Source of the DNA: Bog-257 sp963846715
Lineage (GTDB): Bacteria > Acidobacteriota > Terriglobia > Terriglobales > Acidobacteriaceae
Direction: 5' to 3'
Assembly: GCA_963846715.1 (NCBI GenBank)
Contig: CAWJXA010000007.1
Coordinates: 124,001-188,000, forward strand
DNA length: 64,000 bases
In this document: positions 55,941 to 64,000 of the stretch, one piece after another
Numbering within the stretch: position 1 is the stretch's first letter
How the letters are laid out: each line of letters starts with the position of its first letter
Notes under the pieces: generated by a model
Told to the model about the DNA's origin: nothing
The model's input: only the letters and a program-made list of their open reading frames with translations
Databases searched by the model: none
Position numbers and translations under genes: made by a program

Positions 55941-58671
55941 ATGCATAAGCGCCGTCTCTACCCCTTCCTCTTCCTGCTCGCGGCTTTATCCCTACATGCA
56001 CAAGACGGCGTCTACAATCCCGTTGCCGACCCCAAGGCCATCGTCAAGGTCGATCACGCTCGCTTCACCATCCTCACGCCGCAACTCATCCGCATGGAGT
56101 GGGCCGCCGACGGCAAGTTTGAAGACCACGCGTCGCTGGTATTCCTGAACCGCAATCTGCCGGTACCGAAGTTTGGCGCCACCAGTGACAAACCCGGCGC
56201 AGTAAACATCCACACCGACGCCTTGGACTTGTCCTACACCGGCCACGGCAAGTTCACGGCCGCAAATCTCACGATCACCTTCACCCTGAACGGCCAGAAA
56301 GTCACATGGCATCCCGGTACGCCCGACACCGGCAACCTGATGGGCACCACGCGCACGCTCGATGGCGCACTCGGCGCGAAAACCAAGGAGCCCATCGAGC
56401 CCGGCCTCATCTCGCGCGATGGCTGGACGCTGGTGGACGACTCCACGCGCCCGCTCTTCGACTCCGACGACTTCAGCTTCGTCAACGGCGAGAACAGTCC
56501 GTGGCCCTGGGTCATGCAACGCCCTGCCGGCGAGCGTCAGGATTGGTATTTCTTCGGCTATGGTCACGATTACAAGCAGGCGCTGGGCGATTACATTCTC
56601 GTCGCCGGGCGCATCCCGCTGCCGCCTCGCTTCGCCTTCGGCGCGTGGTGGTCGCGCTATTGGGCCTACACCGATCAGGAACTCGACGATCTGGTGCGCG
56701 GTTTTCGCCAGAATGACGTGCCCCTCGATGTCTTGGTCATCGACATGGACTGGCACCCCACCTTCGGTCCCAGCGGCGCCGGCGAGCATCCCCTCGATCA
56801 GTCCGGCCACACCATGGGTTGGAGCGGATACAGTTGGAACCGGCTGCTCTTTCCTGATCCTGAGCAATTCCTGAAGCACATTCACGAACAAGGTCTGAAA
56901 GCCACGCTCAATATGCATCCCGCGTCGGGCGTGCAGCCGTGGGAAGATGCCTACCCGCGATGGCCCGGCCATGGGCATCGATCCTGCCACCAAGCAGTAC
57001 GTGCCCTTCGACATCACCAACAAGAAATTCGCCACCAACTATCTCGACCTGCTGCATCATCCGCTGGAAAAGCAGGGTATCGATTTCTGGTGGCTCGACT
57101 GGCAGCAGGAGGCCAACACCAAAACTCCGGGCGTCAATCCGACGTGGTGGCTCAACTACGTTCACTTCACGGACCAGGCCCGCGAGGGCAAGCGGCCTCT
57201 GCTCTTTCATCGCTGGGGCGGATTGGGCAATCATCGCTACCAGATTGGGTTTTCCGGCGATACCATTTCCGTGTGGGAGTCGCTGGCTTTTCAGCCGTGG
57301 TTCACCGCCACCGCGGCCAATGTCGGGTACGCCTACTGGAGTCACGACATAGGTGGACACATGCCCGGCGTGGTCGAACCCGAGCTGTACACGCGCTGGC
57401 TGCAGTTCGGCGCATTCAGCCCCATCCTGCGCACGCACACCACCAAGAATCCTGACGCCGAGCGCCGCATCTGGGCCTATCCCGAGCCTTACTCCGGCAT
57501 CATGCGCGATGTCTATCATCTGCGCTACGCACTGCTGCCGTACATTTACACCGAGGCGCGTCGCACCTACGACACCGGTGTCGCCTTCCTGCATCCGCTT
57601 TACTACGACTGGCCCGAGGCGGCGGAGGCTTACAGCAACAAGAATGAATACGTTTTCGGCGCAGACATGCTCGTCAGCCCGGTCGTCGCGCCGGGCGACA
57701 AAATCACCGGTCTCGCCGGCGAGTCGGTGTGGTTGCCCGAGGGCGACTGGCTTGAATGGCAGACGGGCACGCCTTTTCACGGACCGGCTACAGTCCAGCG
57801 CAATTTTTCCATCTCGCAGATACCGGTCTATGTGCGCGCGGGTGCCATCGTTCCCGAAGCCCCGCCCATGCAGTACTCTAATCAGAAGCCGCTCGATCCG
57901 CTCATCCTGAATATCTTTCCGCTCGCCCAGGGACAAACTTCTACCTACACTTTGTACGAAGATGCTGGAGACTCGCGCGCGTATCAGCAGGATGCAGACG
58001 CGCGCACCGAGGTCCGCGCCATCGAAGATGCCGATGTTTTGTTGGTCGACATTGCCGCCACGAAGGGCACGTATCAGGGAATGCCGGCCGCCCGCGCGTA
58101 CGAAATTCGGCTCCCCGGCGATTGGCCGCCCGGGTTGGTGATGCTCAACGGGCGCACTCTGAACTGGACCGCCAAAAAAGGTGGGCCCGGTTGGCACTTC
58201 GAAGGCAACACCCTGACCACCGTGATCGACGTTCCCAGCATGCCGGTGGACCAGCCTGTGTCGATTCGAATTGCGCAGGTCGCCACACTCATCTCGCGTC
58301 GCGCGGAACTTGCCGGATTCGCCGGGACCATGACGCGCCTGCGCGAGGCCTACGACGCGCTCAACCAGACGTGGCCGCTGGCCTGGTCTCCCGACGAACT
58401 CATCGACGCCATGCAGACCGGCGACCGCCTCAGCTATTTCCCGCAGAAGGCGGCGCAACAACTCACCCACTATCGCGAAGTGCTGCCCAAAGCCATAGCC
58501 AAAGCAAAAGAGCTGGAGAAACCTCCAAGCCAGGAACAGGTGAACGCCTTGGCAAAGAAATTCAACCTCGATCCCAACTCCGAGCTGGCGCGCCAGAAAG
58601 TCGCCGAGTTCAAGGACCGCGTCGCCCGTGCCAGCGCTGCCCTGGCCGACATCCCCACTCAGGCCCATTAG
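55941..58671 (+). pseudogene. Secreted GH31 family alpha-glycosidase, frame broken
   Basis: ATG 55941 with signal peptide MHKRRLYPFLFLLAALSLHA. N-terminal GH31 beta-sandwich (HARFTILTPQLIRMEWA), then the (beta/alpha)8 barrel: PPRFAFGAWWSRYWAYTDQE, VLVIDMDWHPTFG, GLKATLNMHPASGVQPWED. After WEDAYPR (about 56962) the match moves to the next frame (AMGIDPATKQYVPFD). That frame carries IDFWWLDWQQ with the expected nucleophile Asp, HRWGGLGNHRYQIGFSGD with the acid/base Asp, and YWSHDIGGHMPG. A C-terminal beta domain and a helical extension follow to 58671. Net change +1 (one insertion, or two missing bases near 56960-56972). Corrected length about 910 aa. Likely cleaves alpha-glucosides or xylosides outside the cytoplasm and could supply glucose for glk-zwf. 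Confidence 0.87.
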
Positions 58672-58673
58672 GG

Positions 58674-58839
58674 TATGTGTGAATGCTCAGTTTCATTTTC
58701 GCCTGCGGAGTACAACGCGCGGGAATCGAGTCCCGTAGGGATGGAAGTGAAGTTAGCCCAGGACGGAGCGAAGCGGAGTCCTGGGTGGGATCGGAAAAGA
58801 GTTCGAGTCCCGCAGGGACGGCACGGTTCTCGCGCACAC
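58674..58839. repeat. ~165-bp repeat, copy 1
   Basis: Roughly 80% identical to 62479-62641: tatgtgtgaat, ctcagtttc, cgagtcccgtaggg, aagtgaagttagcccaggac, ggagtcctgggt, gggacggcacggtt. Contains several hairpins. Confidence 0.75.
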
Positions 58840-58867
58840 TCCATCAGAGCCCGTGTACTCTGTTGGA

Positions 58868-58982
58868 CCCGTCGCGCTACAAATCCAATTGCGAATATTT
58901 CTTATTAAAAAGACCTATCCGCGAGATCCGCGCAAATCCGCGGTTAAACATTCCAGACAATTACATTTGTCATCCTGAGCGA
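58868..58982. repeat. ~114-bp direct repeat, copy 1
   Basis: Nearly identical to 59213-59326 (five or so differences). Includes tccaattgcgaatatttctt, the atccgcgagatccgcgcaaa element and gacaattacatttgtcatcc. Confidence 0.8.
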
Positions 58983-59212
58983 CGAGTCCGGCCACAATTT
59001 CTGTTTGTCATCCCGAGCGACGAGCCCGCCGCGGGCGAGGAGTCGAGGGATCTGCGGTCCCCGCGCCTAACCGGACTCTGTCCACCCGCGCGCCGAACTC
59101 TCTCTTGTTCTGTCCCCGCTGCCTGAACCGGAGACCTGCCCGCAAAATTCTTATCCGTGAGATCCGTGCAAATCCGTGGTTAAGAAGTTTTGCCTCAACA
59201 TGACTCGCGGAA

Positions 59213-59326
59213 CCCGTCGCGCTATAAATCCAATTGCGAATATTTCTTATCAAATAGACTTATCCGCGAGATCCGCGCAAATCCGCGGTTAAACATTCCA
59301 GACAATTACATTTGTCATCCCGAGCG
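59213..59326. repeat. ~114-bp direct repeat, copy 2
   Basis: Second copy, 345 bp downstream of the first. The intervening DNA has a divergent 'atccgtgagatccgtgcaaa' element and no gene. Confidence 0.8.
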
Positions 59327-59390
59327 CCGCCACGCGCAAAAATCCCACCCGCAGTCCGCGCTGGGGGTGGGATTGGCAGGGAGCAGAAAT

Positions 59391-59711
59391 CTACTTCTGC
59401 TTGGCGATGATCATCCCGGAAATCTTGTTGTAGGTGGCTGCAGGAATGATCTTCTTCGTCTTCAGGTCGGTCTTGCTGTGATACGGCCGTCCGTCGATGA
59501 TCTTCTGCGAGTAGGCATCGCCGATACCCGGCAACGCCGACAGTTGTTCCTTGGTGGCAGTGTTGATGTCAACCATATTACTGGCCGACGCCATGGTCCC
59601 CGTCGAGGAACTCTTGCTGGCCGAACTGCTCTGCGCCAGGCAGATTCCAGCCAGCAGAAACAGGCTGATCACCACGGAGAGAATTCGAGTTGCGGCGGGT
59701 TTCTGAATCAT
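59391..59711 (-). CDS. Small secreted helix-hairpin-helix (ComEA-like) protein
   Basis: ATG 59711 follows gaggagaaaac; 106 aa. Signal peptide MIQKPAATRILSVVISLFLL...CLAQ, a Ser-rich linker, then a ComEA-type HhH: MVDINTATKEQLSALPGIGDAYSQKII. HhH motifs bind DNA backbone non-specifically; ComEA proteins capture DNA for uptake, but short acidobacterial relatives are common and have no proven role. The gene at 59731 ends 19 bases upstream on the same strand, so the two may be co-transcribed. Confidence 0.8.
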   Translation of the reverse strand: MIQKPAATRILSVVISLFLLAGICLAQSSSASKSSSTGTMASASNMVDINTATKEQLSALPGIGDAYSQKIIDGRPYHSKTDLKTKKIIPAATYNKISGMIIAKQK

Positions 59712-59730
59712 GTTTTCTCCTCTTGATTTT

Positions 59731-60000
59731 CTATGCGTCCTTCTTGCTAAAGAGGCCACCCACAATGGACTCGGCCTTGCTCAGAAGGCCGCCGCTGTCG
59801 GTCGTTCCGCCAGCCGCTGCTGCGGCGGCAGCATCGCCGCCGGCCGCGCTGGTGCTTCCGCCCATCAAATCGTCAATGCCGGAGGCCAAAGGCGCAGGTA
59901 ACTTCGTCTTAATGAATCCCACAACCGTGTTCACAACCGTCTGTGCCATGTCCTGCGACAGGCCGGTCTTCTGTTGTACTAACTGCACTAACTCGTTCAT
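59731..60000 (-). CDS. Small helical protein (DUF2267/DUF937-like), 89 aa
   Basis: ATG 60000 is chosen because cgaaaggaaatcagtc precedes it and MNELVQLVQQKTGLSQDMAQ begins a compact amphipathic helical domain. VVNTVVGFIKTKLPAPLASG and a Gly/Ala-rich linker follow, then LLSKAESIVGGLFSKKD. The pattern resembles small DUF937/YidB- and DUF2267-type proteins of unknown function. No signal peptide. Confidence 0.7.
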   Translation of the reverse strand: MNELVQLVQQKTGLSQDMAQTVVNTVVGFIKTKLPAPLASGIDDLMGGSTSAAGGDAAAAAAAGGTTDSGGLLSKAESIVGGLFSKKDA

Positions 60001-60194
60001 GACTGATTTCCTTTCGAGGGAATCGAGACTTGGCCCCTGCTGGCTGGGACAAATGCGCTCAATTCCGGCTGAAGAGATGCAGGCCTGACGGCGGCCTATG
60101 GGTTGCTTGGCAGAATTCAGTACACCCACACCCCAGTTATGTCGTGCGTAGCTTTATACACCCAGAGGTGCCCCTGATAGAAGATAAAAGTGGC

Positions 60195-60730
60195 GCCGGG
60201 CCCACCCAGTCCCGCCCTGCGGGACGGCGTCAAGATAGCCCAGGCCCCTTCGACTGCGCTCTCAGGGCTGGCTACGCGCAGCGGAGTCCTGGGCAGATCG
60301 GGAATCCCGTAGGAGGCCACAGTTCTCCCACAGAGACACACTCGCGAGTCGTGGGTGTCATGATTTAGAAATAGCGAGTTCCTCAGGGACCCACCCTTCG
60401 CCCAGTCGCTCGTTACGCGTGCGCAGTTGGAGAGTCGCCCACGGAATTCTGCCGAGCGAGACGGCGTCCGGTTGCCGTTGAAACAGCGCCGCCGACAATC
60501 GCTCGCCGCTTGCTACGCGGGCAAAGTTGGAGGGCGGCCAACCCAGTCCCGCCCTGCGGGACGGCGTCAAGATAGCCCAGGACGCAGCGTAGCGGAGTCC
60601 TGGGTAGCCCGGTAAAGGAGGACCGAGCCCCTTCAGGGGCGACACAGTTCTGCCTCTGTTGTCATGCTCGCAACCAATTCCACCCGTAACAATCAAAGAG
60701 CCTTATCCGTGTAAATCCGTGGTTAAGAAA
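60195..60730. repeat. Repeat-filled spacer
   Basis: Two copies of cccagtcccgccctgcggga followed by cggcgtcaagatagcccagg (60207 and 60540), gagccccttcaggggc (60626) and an 'atccgtgtaaatccgtggtt' element (60705). No gene in 60001-60853. Confidence 0.7.
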
Positions 60731-60853
60731 TCTTCACACCCCGGTCCCGCCTGCAATTACATTTCCCGCTGCGCTCAATCGATGTAAACTGCTGCGGGGA
60801 AAAATCGCCTGTGGCCGGCGATGGCAAATCCTTCTCAGGGGGAAATCAAATTC

Positions 60854-61468
60854 ATGCGCGTTGTCCGAATGCTATTGGGTGTCCTTGTAATTGCAATTTT
60901 TGTGGCGCTGGGCTCCACCCCCGCCGCGGCACAAACCTGGCAGGTCATGAGCGCCGACTACGGCATCAAGAGCAATCGCGTTGATGTCACCAATACGGTA
61001 CGGCGCCTGGTCAACGGACCCGACTTTCGCGTCAACAATTCCACCATGGGCATCGATCCCGCCCGCGGTGCCGACAAAGTCCTGCGTATCCACGCCCGCG
61101 CTCAGAATGGACAAATGCGCGATTTCAACTACAACGAGGGACAAACCGTCAACGCCCGCATGTTTACCGGTGGCGGCTATCCCGGAGGCGGTTACCCGGG
61201 AGGCGGCTATCCCGGCAATAGCCCCGGCAATCAACGCAATCTTCGCATTGTGCAAGCCAGTTATGGCTCCGGCAATCGCCGGCGCGATGTTACCAGCCGC
61301 CTGCAGAGCATGGTTCGCAACAATCGTCTGAGCGTGTTGGTCAACAACACCACCATGGGAGGAGACCCCGCCTTCAACCAGCCCAAGGACGTCATGGTCA
61401 CCTACGACTTTCAAGGTCGAACCCGGACCACGACCACCCGGGAGGGCAGCAACCTGAACCTGCCGTGA
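60854..61468 (+). CDS. Secreted protein with two DUF3395-like domains
   Basis: ATG 60854 (cagggggaaatc upstream), 204 aa. Signal peptide MRVVRMLLGVLVIAIFVALG...AAAQ. Two homologous ~70-residue domains (WQVMSADYGIKSNRVDVTNT..DFRVNNSTMGIDPARG..KVLRI and LRIVQASYGSGNRRRDVTSR..LSVLVNNTTMGGDPAFN..KDVMV) are joined by a GGGYPGGGYPGGGYPGN linker. Each matches the DUF3395 pattern known from the C-terminus of DNAJC11-type proteins. Probably periplasmic or outer surface; function unknown. The first-domain/second-domain duplication is clear in the sequence. Confidence 0.8.
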   Translation: MRVVRMLLGVLVIAIFVALGSTPAAAQTWQVMSADYGIKSNRVDVTNTVRRLVNGPDFRVNNSTMGIDPARGADKVLRIHARAQNGQMRDFNYNEGQTVNARMFTGGGYPGGGYPGGGYPGNSPGNQRNLRIVQASYGSGNRRRDVTSRLQSMVRNNRLSVLVNNTTMGGDPAFNQPKDVMVTYDFQGRTRTTTTREGSNLNLP

Positions 61469-61577
61469 AGATTGCAGACTGAAAACATCCGCCCAACTCC
61501 TGAACTTGTGACGCTCTGGGCTTCCTCCCGTATAGTGTTGTCACTTCCCGGAACTCATTCTTGCATGGGGTGTAAAG

Positions 61578-62258
61578 ATGGAATTGCAAAATTTTCTGGC
61601 GGCGCTGGAAGAGCGCATCGCCCGCTACGACCTGTTGTGCCATCCTTACTACAAGGCTTGGACCGCCGGCCAGCTCACGCGTGACGACCTGCGCGAGTAT
61701 GCCGCCGACTACTACCATCATGTGGCCGCGTTTCCTTCTTACCTGAGCGCGTTGCATTCCCGGCTCGACGACGGCGAACTGCGCCGCGCGGTACTCCGCA
61801 ACCTCTGCGAGGAGGAGATCGCAGGGCGTCCGCACAGTGAGTTGTGGCTGGACTTTGCGGAAGGCATGGGCGCCGATCGCGACCAGGTTCGCCAGCGCGC
61901 ACCGCTACCCGAGGTTCGTGAGTTGATTGCCGAGTTTCGTCAGGTCGCGCGTGAAGGCTCGACCGCGGAGGCGTTGGCGGCGTTCTACGCGTACGAGTCG
62001 CAGGTTCCGCGCGTCGCCAAAGCCAAGGCTGATGGCCTGGCCGAACGCTATGGCGCCGACGCCAAGACCTGCGGCTATTTCACGCTGCATCAGTTCGCCG
62101 ACGTGGAACACGCACAAGTGTGGCATGACTTGCTGTCAGCGGAAGTGACCGCCCATCCCGAGCAGGCTTCCGACGCTTTGCAGGCAGCCGAGACCGCAGC
62201 CCAGGCGTTGTGGCACGCGCTCGATGGCATGGAAGCCCGGCGAATGGCGACGGTATAG
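61578..62258 (+). CDS. CADD-like / TenA-PqqC superfamily iron-dependent protein
   Basis: 226 aa from ATG 61578. Seven-helix haem-oxygenase-like fold: HPYYKAWTAGQLTRDDLREYA, DYYHHVAAFPSYLSALH, NLCEEEIAGRPHSELWLDFA, FYAYESQVPRVAKAKADGL and FTLHQFADVEHAQVWHDLL. The Glu and His residues in EEE..H, E and H..D.EH are the expected dimetal ligands. CADD (Chlamydia) makes p-aminobenzoate for folate from its own tyrosine; relatives are broadly 'iron-containing redox enzymes'. No folate gene is adjacent, so a pABA role is only suggested. Confidence 0.85.
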   Translation: MELQNFLAALEERIARYDLLCHPYYKAWTAGQLTRDDLREYAADYYHHVAAFPSYLSALHSRLDDGELRRAVLRNLCEEEIAGRPHSELWLDFAEGMGADRDQVRQRAPLPEVRELIAEFRQVAREGSTAEALAAFYAYESQVPRVAKAKADGLAERYGADAKTCGYFTLHQFADVEHAQVWHDLLSAEVTAHPEQASDALQAAETAAQALWHALDGMEARRMATV

Positions 62259-62419
62259 AGGCTGTTCGAAACTCTGCTGGTCGGCCAACTGGTGGAAGAA
62301 GGTATTATCAGCCACCCCGCGGCGACAGGTGATAGCCCACACCTTTCAGGTGTCGGGAAGGCGTAAGTGAGAAATCCCGAGTCCGCTTCAGCGGGCTGCA
62401 GAGGTGTCGTAACAGCCTC

Positions 62420-62645
62420 CATAGGGGGAAGGGTTTTGGTGGGTCCCCCTGCTTCAGCAGGGGGAGCTGGACTTTAGAGTATGTGTGAATACTCAGTTTC
62501 GTGTTCGCGTGTGGAGTTGAACGCGCGAAAATCGAGCCCCGTAGGGGCGGAAGTGAAGTTAGCCCAGGACGGAGCGCAGCGCAGTCCTGGGTAGAGTCGA
62601 AAATGAGCCGGAGTCCGGTGGGGACGGCACGGTTTTCACACAGAC
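62420..62645. repeat. Repeats including copy 2 of the ~165-bp unit
   Basis: ccccctgcttcagcaggggg (62444-62463), then the copy of the 58674 unit at 62479-62641. No gene elsewhere in 62259-63037, apart from an in-frame upstream extension of the next gene. Confidence 0.7.
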
Positions 62646-63037
62646 GCTTCCGCCCTTTCCGGCAGACCCTTTCCCGACGCTCATGGCTGATTGGCCCTGT
62701 CCGTAACTCTATCGTCAACTCCTGGTTAGCTTTCGGATAGTTTGACTATCTCATCAGATAGCAGCGCTTTCCATCCACGCACAATCTCCCAAGCCTGTCA
62801 GCGCCGGCGTGCCTTGCTACTCGTTGCAATCGCAATAGCTTGCTCGAGGCCACCATGAGGAGGAAGGATCTTCCCCCTGTGGAAGAGCGATTGCTATCAA
62901 ACAATAGGTACGCGCCACTCTTGGCCGTTGTGGAGTACCGAACCAGGACGAAATGGCGGTACTTGCCCGATCTGCTTGCCGTTTTTCGCGAACTCTGCCG
63001 CCATAGCCAGACCGGCAGTAGCTTTTCGGAGGAATCC

Positions 63038-64000
63038 ATGAGCCACTTCGACGTAGCTGCTCCCGCTGCAGATAGCTCATTACCCAATTCAACCTCCGCC
63101 GCCCCCCAGTACGGACCGATCTACTCGGCTTATCCCAGGATGCTGGTCGGCTTCGGCTTGCTGGCGATATGGGGTGCGGCGCGGGTGGAAGCGTTGCGCT
63201 ATGACGCCGACATAAAAAGTTCGCTTACTGCGGCAGCTTTATTGGCCGGTCTGGCGGGTTATGTCTACTGGATGTTCTGTATCCATCGTATTCACAAGAT
63301 CCTGCGCGAGTACACCAAAGGCACGTATCCCATTGCCCCTTGGAAGTCCGTGACCTATCACTTTATTCCCGGGTATTCCCTGTATTGGATATTCAAATGG
63401 CCCGGTACCCTGGCGAAATTCGTCAGCAGCACGTCTAACTCCGACGGAAAGCCCTTACGGATGCGCGGGTGGCTCCCTGCCCTGGCGCTTCTGGTGGCTT
63501 CGGTGATGACGTCGCTGTTCGGCTTTGAAAAAGGCATTGGGCTGCAGCTTCTGCTGCTATTTGGCGCGGGGCTGTACGTTACCCGCAAACTGCAGGACCT
63601 GCTGCCCGCTCCCGAGCCGATCAGCCTGCGACGGCTCAAGCAATGGAAGGTTGCGGCTTCGGCTGGAGTAGGCGCCGCATTCAGCTTGCTTTTGTTTGAA
63701 GCCATCCGCGAATTCTTCTCGCCACACACTCCCAAACTGGAGAGAGAACATGAATTAGTGGCAATCCTCCTGGTCTCTGTGGGGGTGATGATTTTTCTGG
63801 AACCCCTGGCCGAGAAGGTACGCGATCTGCTGGTGCACGATCATCTTGTGCTGAGGACGAAAAAATCTTGGTGGTTGCGGCTCGCCATATTCGGGATCCT
63901 CGTCTTCACCAGCTTACTGCACGGTATGGCCCACACCGCGGTGGACAACTGGATGAAAGACCCGGACGGACATAAGAAGATAGCGGCGTTGGCTGCGGCA
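63038..64000 (+). CDS. Membrane protein, 3' end outside the window
   Basis: ATG 63038 has cggaggaatcc upstream; the frame is open to the window end (321 codons so far). It also runs upstream to ATG 62855, but that extension is Arg-rich and has no ribosome-binding site. Begins MSHFDVAAPAADSSLPNSTS, then membrane helices YPRMLVGFGLLAIWGAARVE, LTAAALLAGLAGYVYWMFCI, WLPALALLVASVMTSLFGF, LLLLFGAGLYVTRKLQDLL, VGAAFSLLLFEAIREFF, ELVAILLVSVGVMIFLEPLA and LAIFGILVFTSLLHGMA. The N-terminal region (HRIHKILREYTKGTYPIAPW) resembles DUF4234-like proteins. Family not certain; the opposite-strand frame is a shadow. Confidence 0.6.
   Translation, partial: MSHFDVAAPAADSSLPNSTSAAPQYGPIYSAYPRMLVGFGLLAIWGAARVEALRYDADIKSSLTAAALLAGLAGYVYWMFCIHRIHKILREYTKGTYPIAPWKSVTYHFIPGYSLYWIFKWPGTLAKFVSSTSNSDGKPLRMRGWLPALALLVASVMTSLFGFEKGIGLQLLLLFGAGLYVTRKLQDLLPAPEPISLRRLKQWKVAASAGVGAAFSLLLFEAIREFFSPHTPKLEREHELVAILLVSVGVMIFLEPLAEKVRDLLVHDHLVLRTKKSWWLRLAIFGILVFTSLLHGMAHTAVDNWMKDPDGHKKIAALAAA

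Noticed and set aside
56908..58668. 586-codon frame opposite the GH31 gene
   Set aside because: Shadow frame; GH31 motifs on the plus strand are unambiguous.

Overview
The window looks like chromosome of a soil-type Acidobacteriota (Terriglobia/Koribacter-like). This is inferred from several signs: PEP-CTERM secreted proteins, membrane proteins that fuse an OmpR-type winged helix to TPRs, a GloVer-repeat protein, a TlpA-type thioredoxin, an 8/4 'allo'-type tRNA, GC-rich coding DNA, and many short palindromic intergenic repeats. No rRNA, CRISPR array or intact mobile element is visible.

Layout. 0-3 kb: 3' end of tilS, then ftsH. 3.3-8.4 kb: five secreted-protein genes on the minus strand (one beta-propeller protein and four PEP-CTERM proteins, one of them frameshifted) with repeated upstream leaders. 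8.7-13 kb: a winged-helix/TPR membrane regulator, a Crp/Fnr regulator and two lone receiver domains. 13-15.3 kb: selD with an in-frame UGA (selenocysteine) and a SECIS-like hairpin, a possible structured RNA, an 8/4 allo-tRNA, an iteron-like tandem repeat and an AT-richer stretch. 15.3-20.1 kb: stress genes (hsp20, clpB). 20.4-25.3 kb: GloVer protein, a fourfold tandem repeat and parB. 25.5-45 kb: an accessory block lying between parB and parA, with polytopic glycosyltransferase-like proteins, an alpha/beta hydrolase, a large secreted RHS protein with a C39-like domain, another winged-helix/TPR regulator, secreted proteins with the same leader type, and a thioredoxin. 45-46.4 kb: parA and three parS sites. 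47-50.8 kb: a very large secreted protein. 51-58.7 kb: zwf-glk, a TMTC-like TPR membrane protein and a secreted GH31 glycosidase. 59-64 kb: small secreted or helical proteins, a CADD-like protein and a partial membrane protein, separated by repeat-rich spacers.

Two themes stand out. First, six secreted-protein genes up to 37 kb apart carry a related 5' leader: a stem-loop followed by a conserved box in which TGACC and GGTCA flank and partly include the Shine-Dalgarno sequence. This suggests shared post-transcriptional control. Second, six otherwise conserved reading frames (a PEP-CTERM gene, clpB, the second winged-helix/TPR gene, zwf, glk, GH31) are each broken by what looks like a one-base indel. 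That density, in housekeeping genes and partly in homopolymers, points to sequencing or assembly error more than to gene decay.
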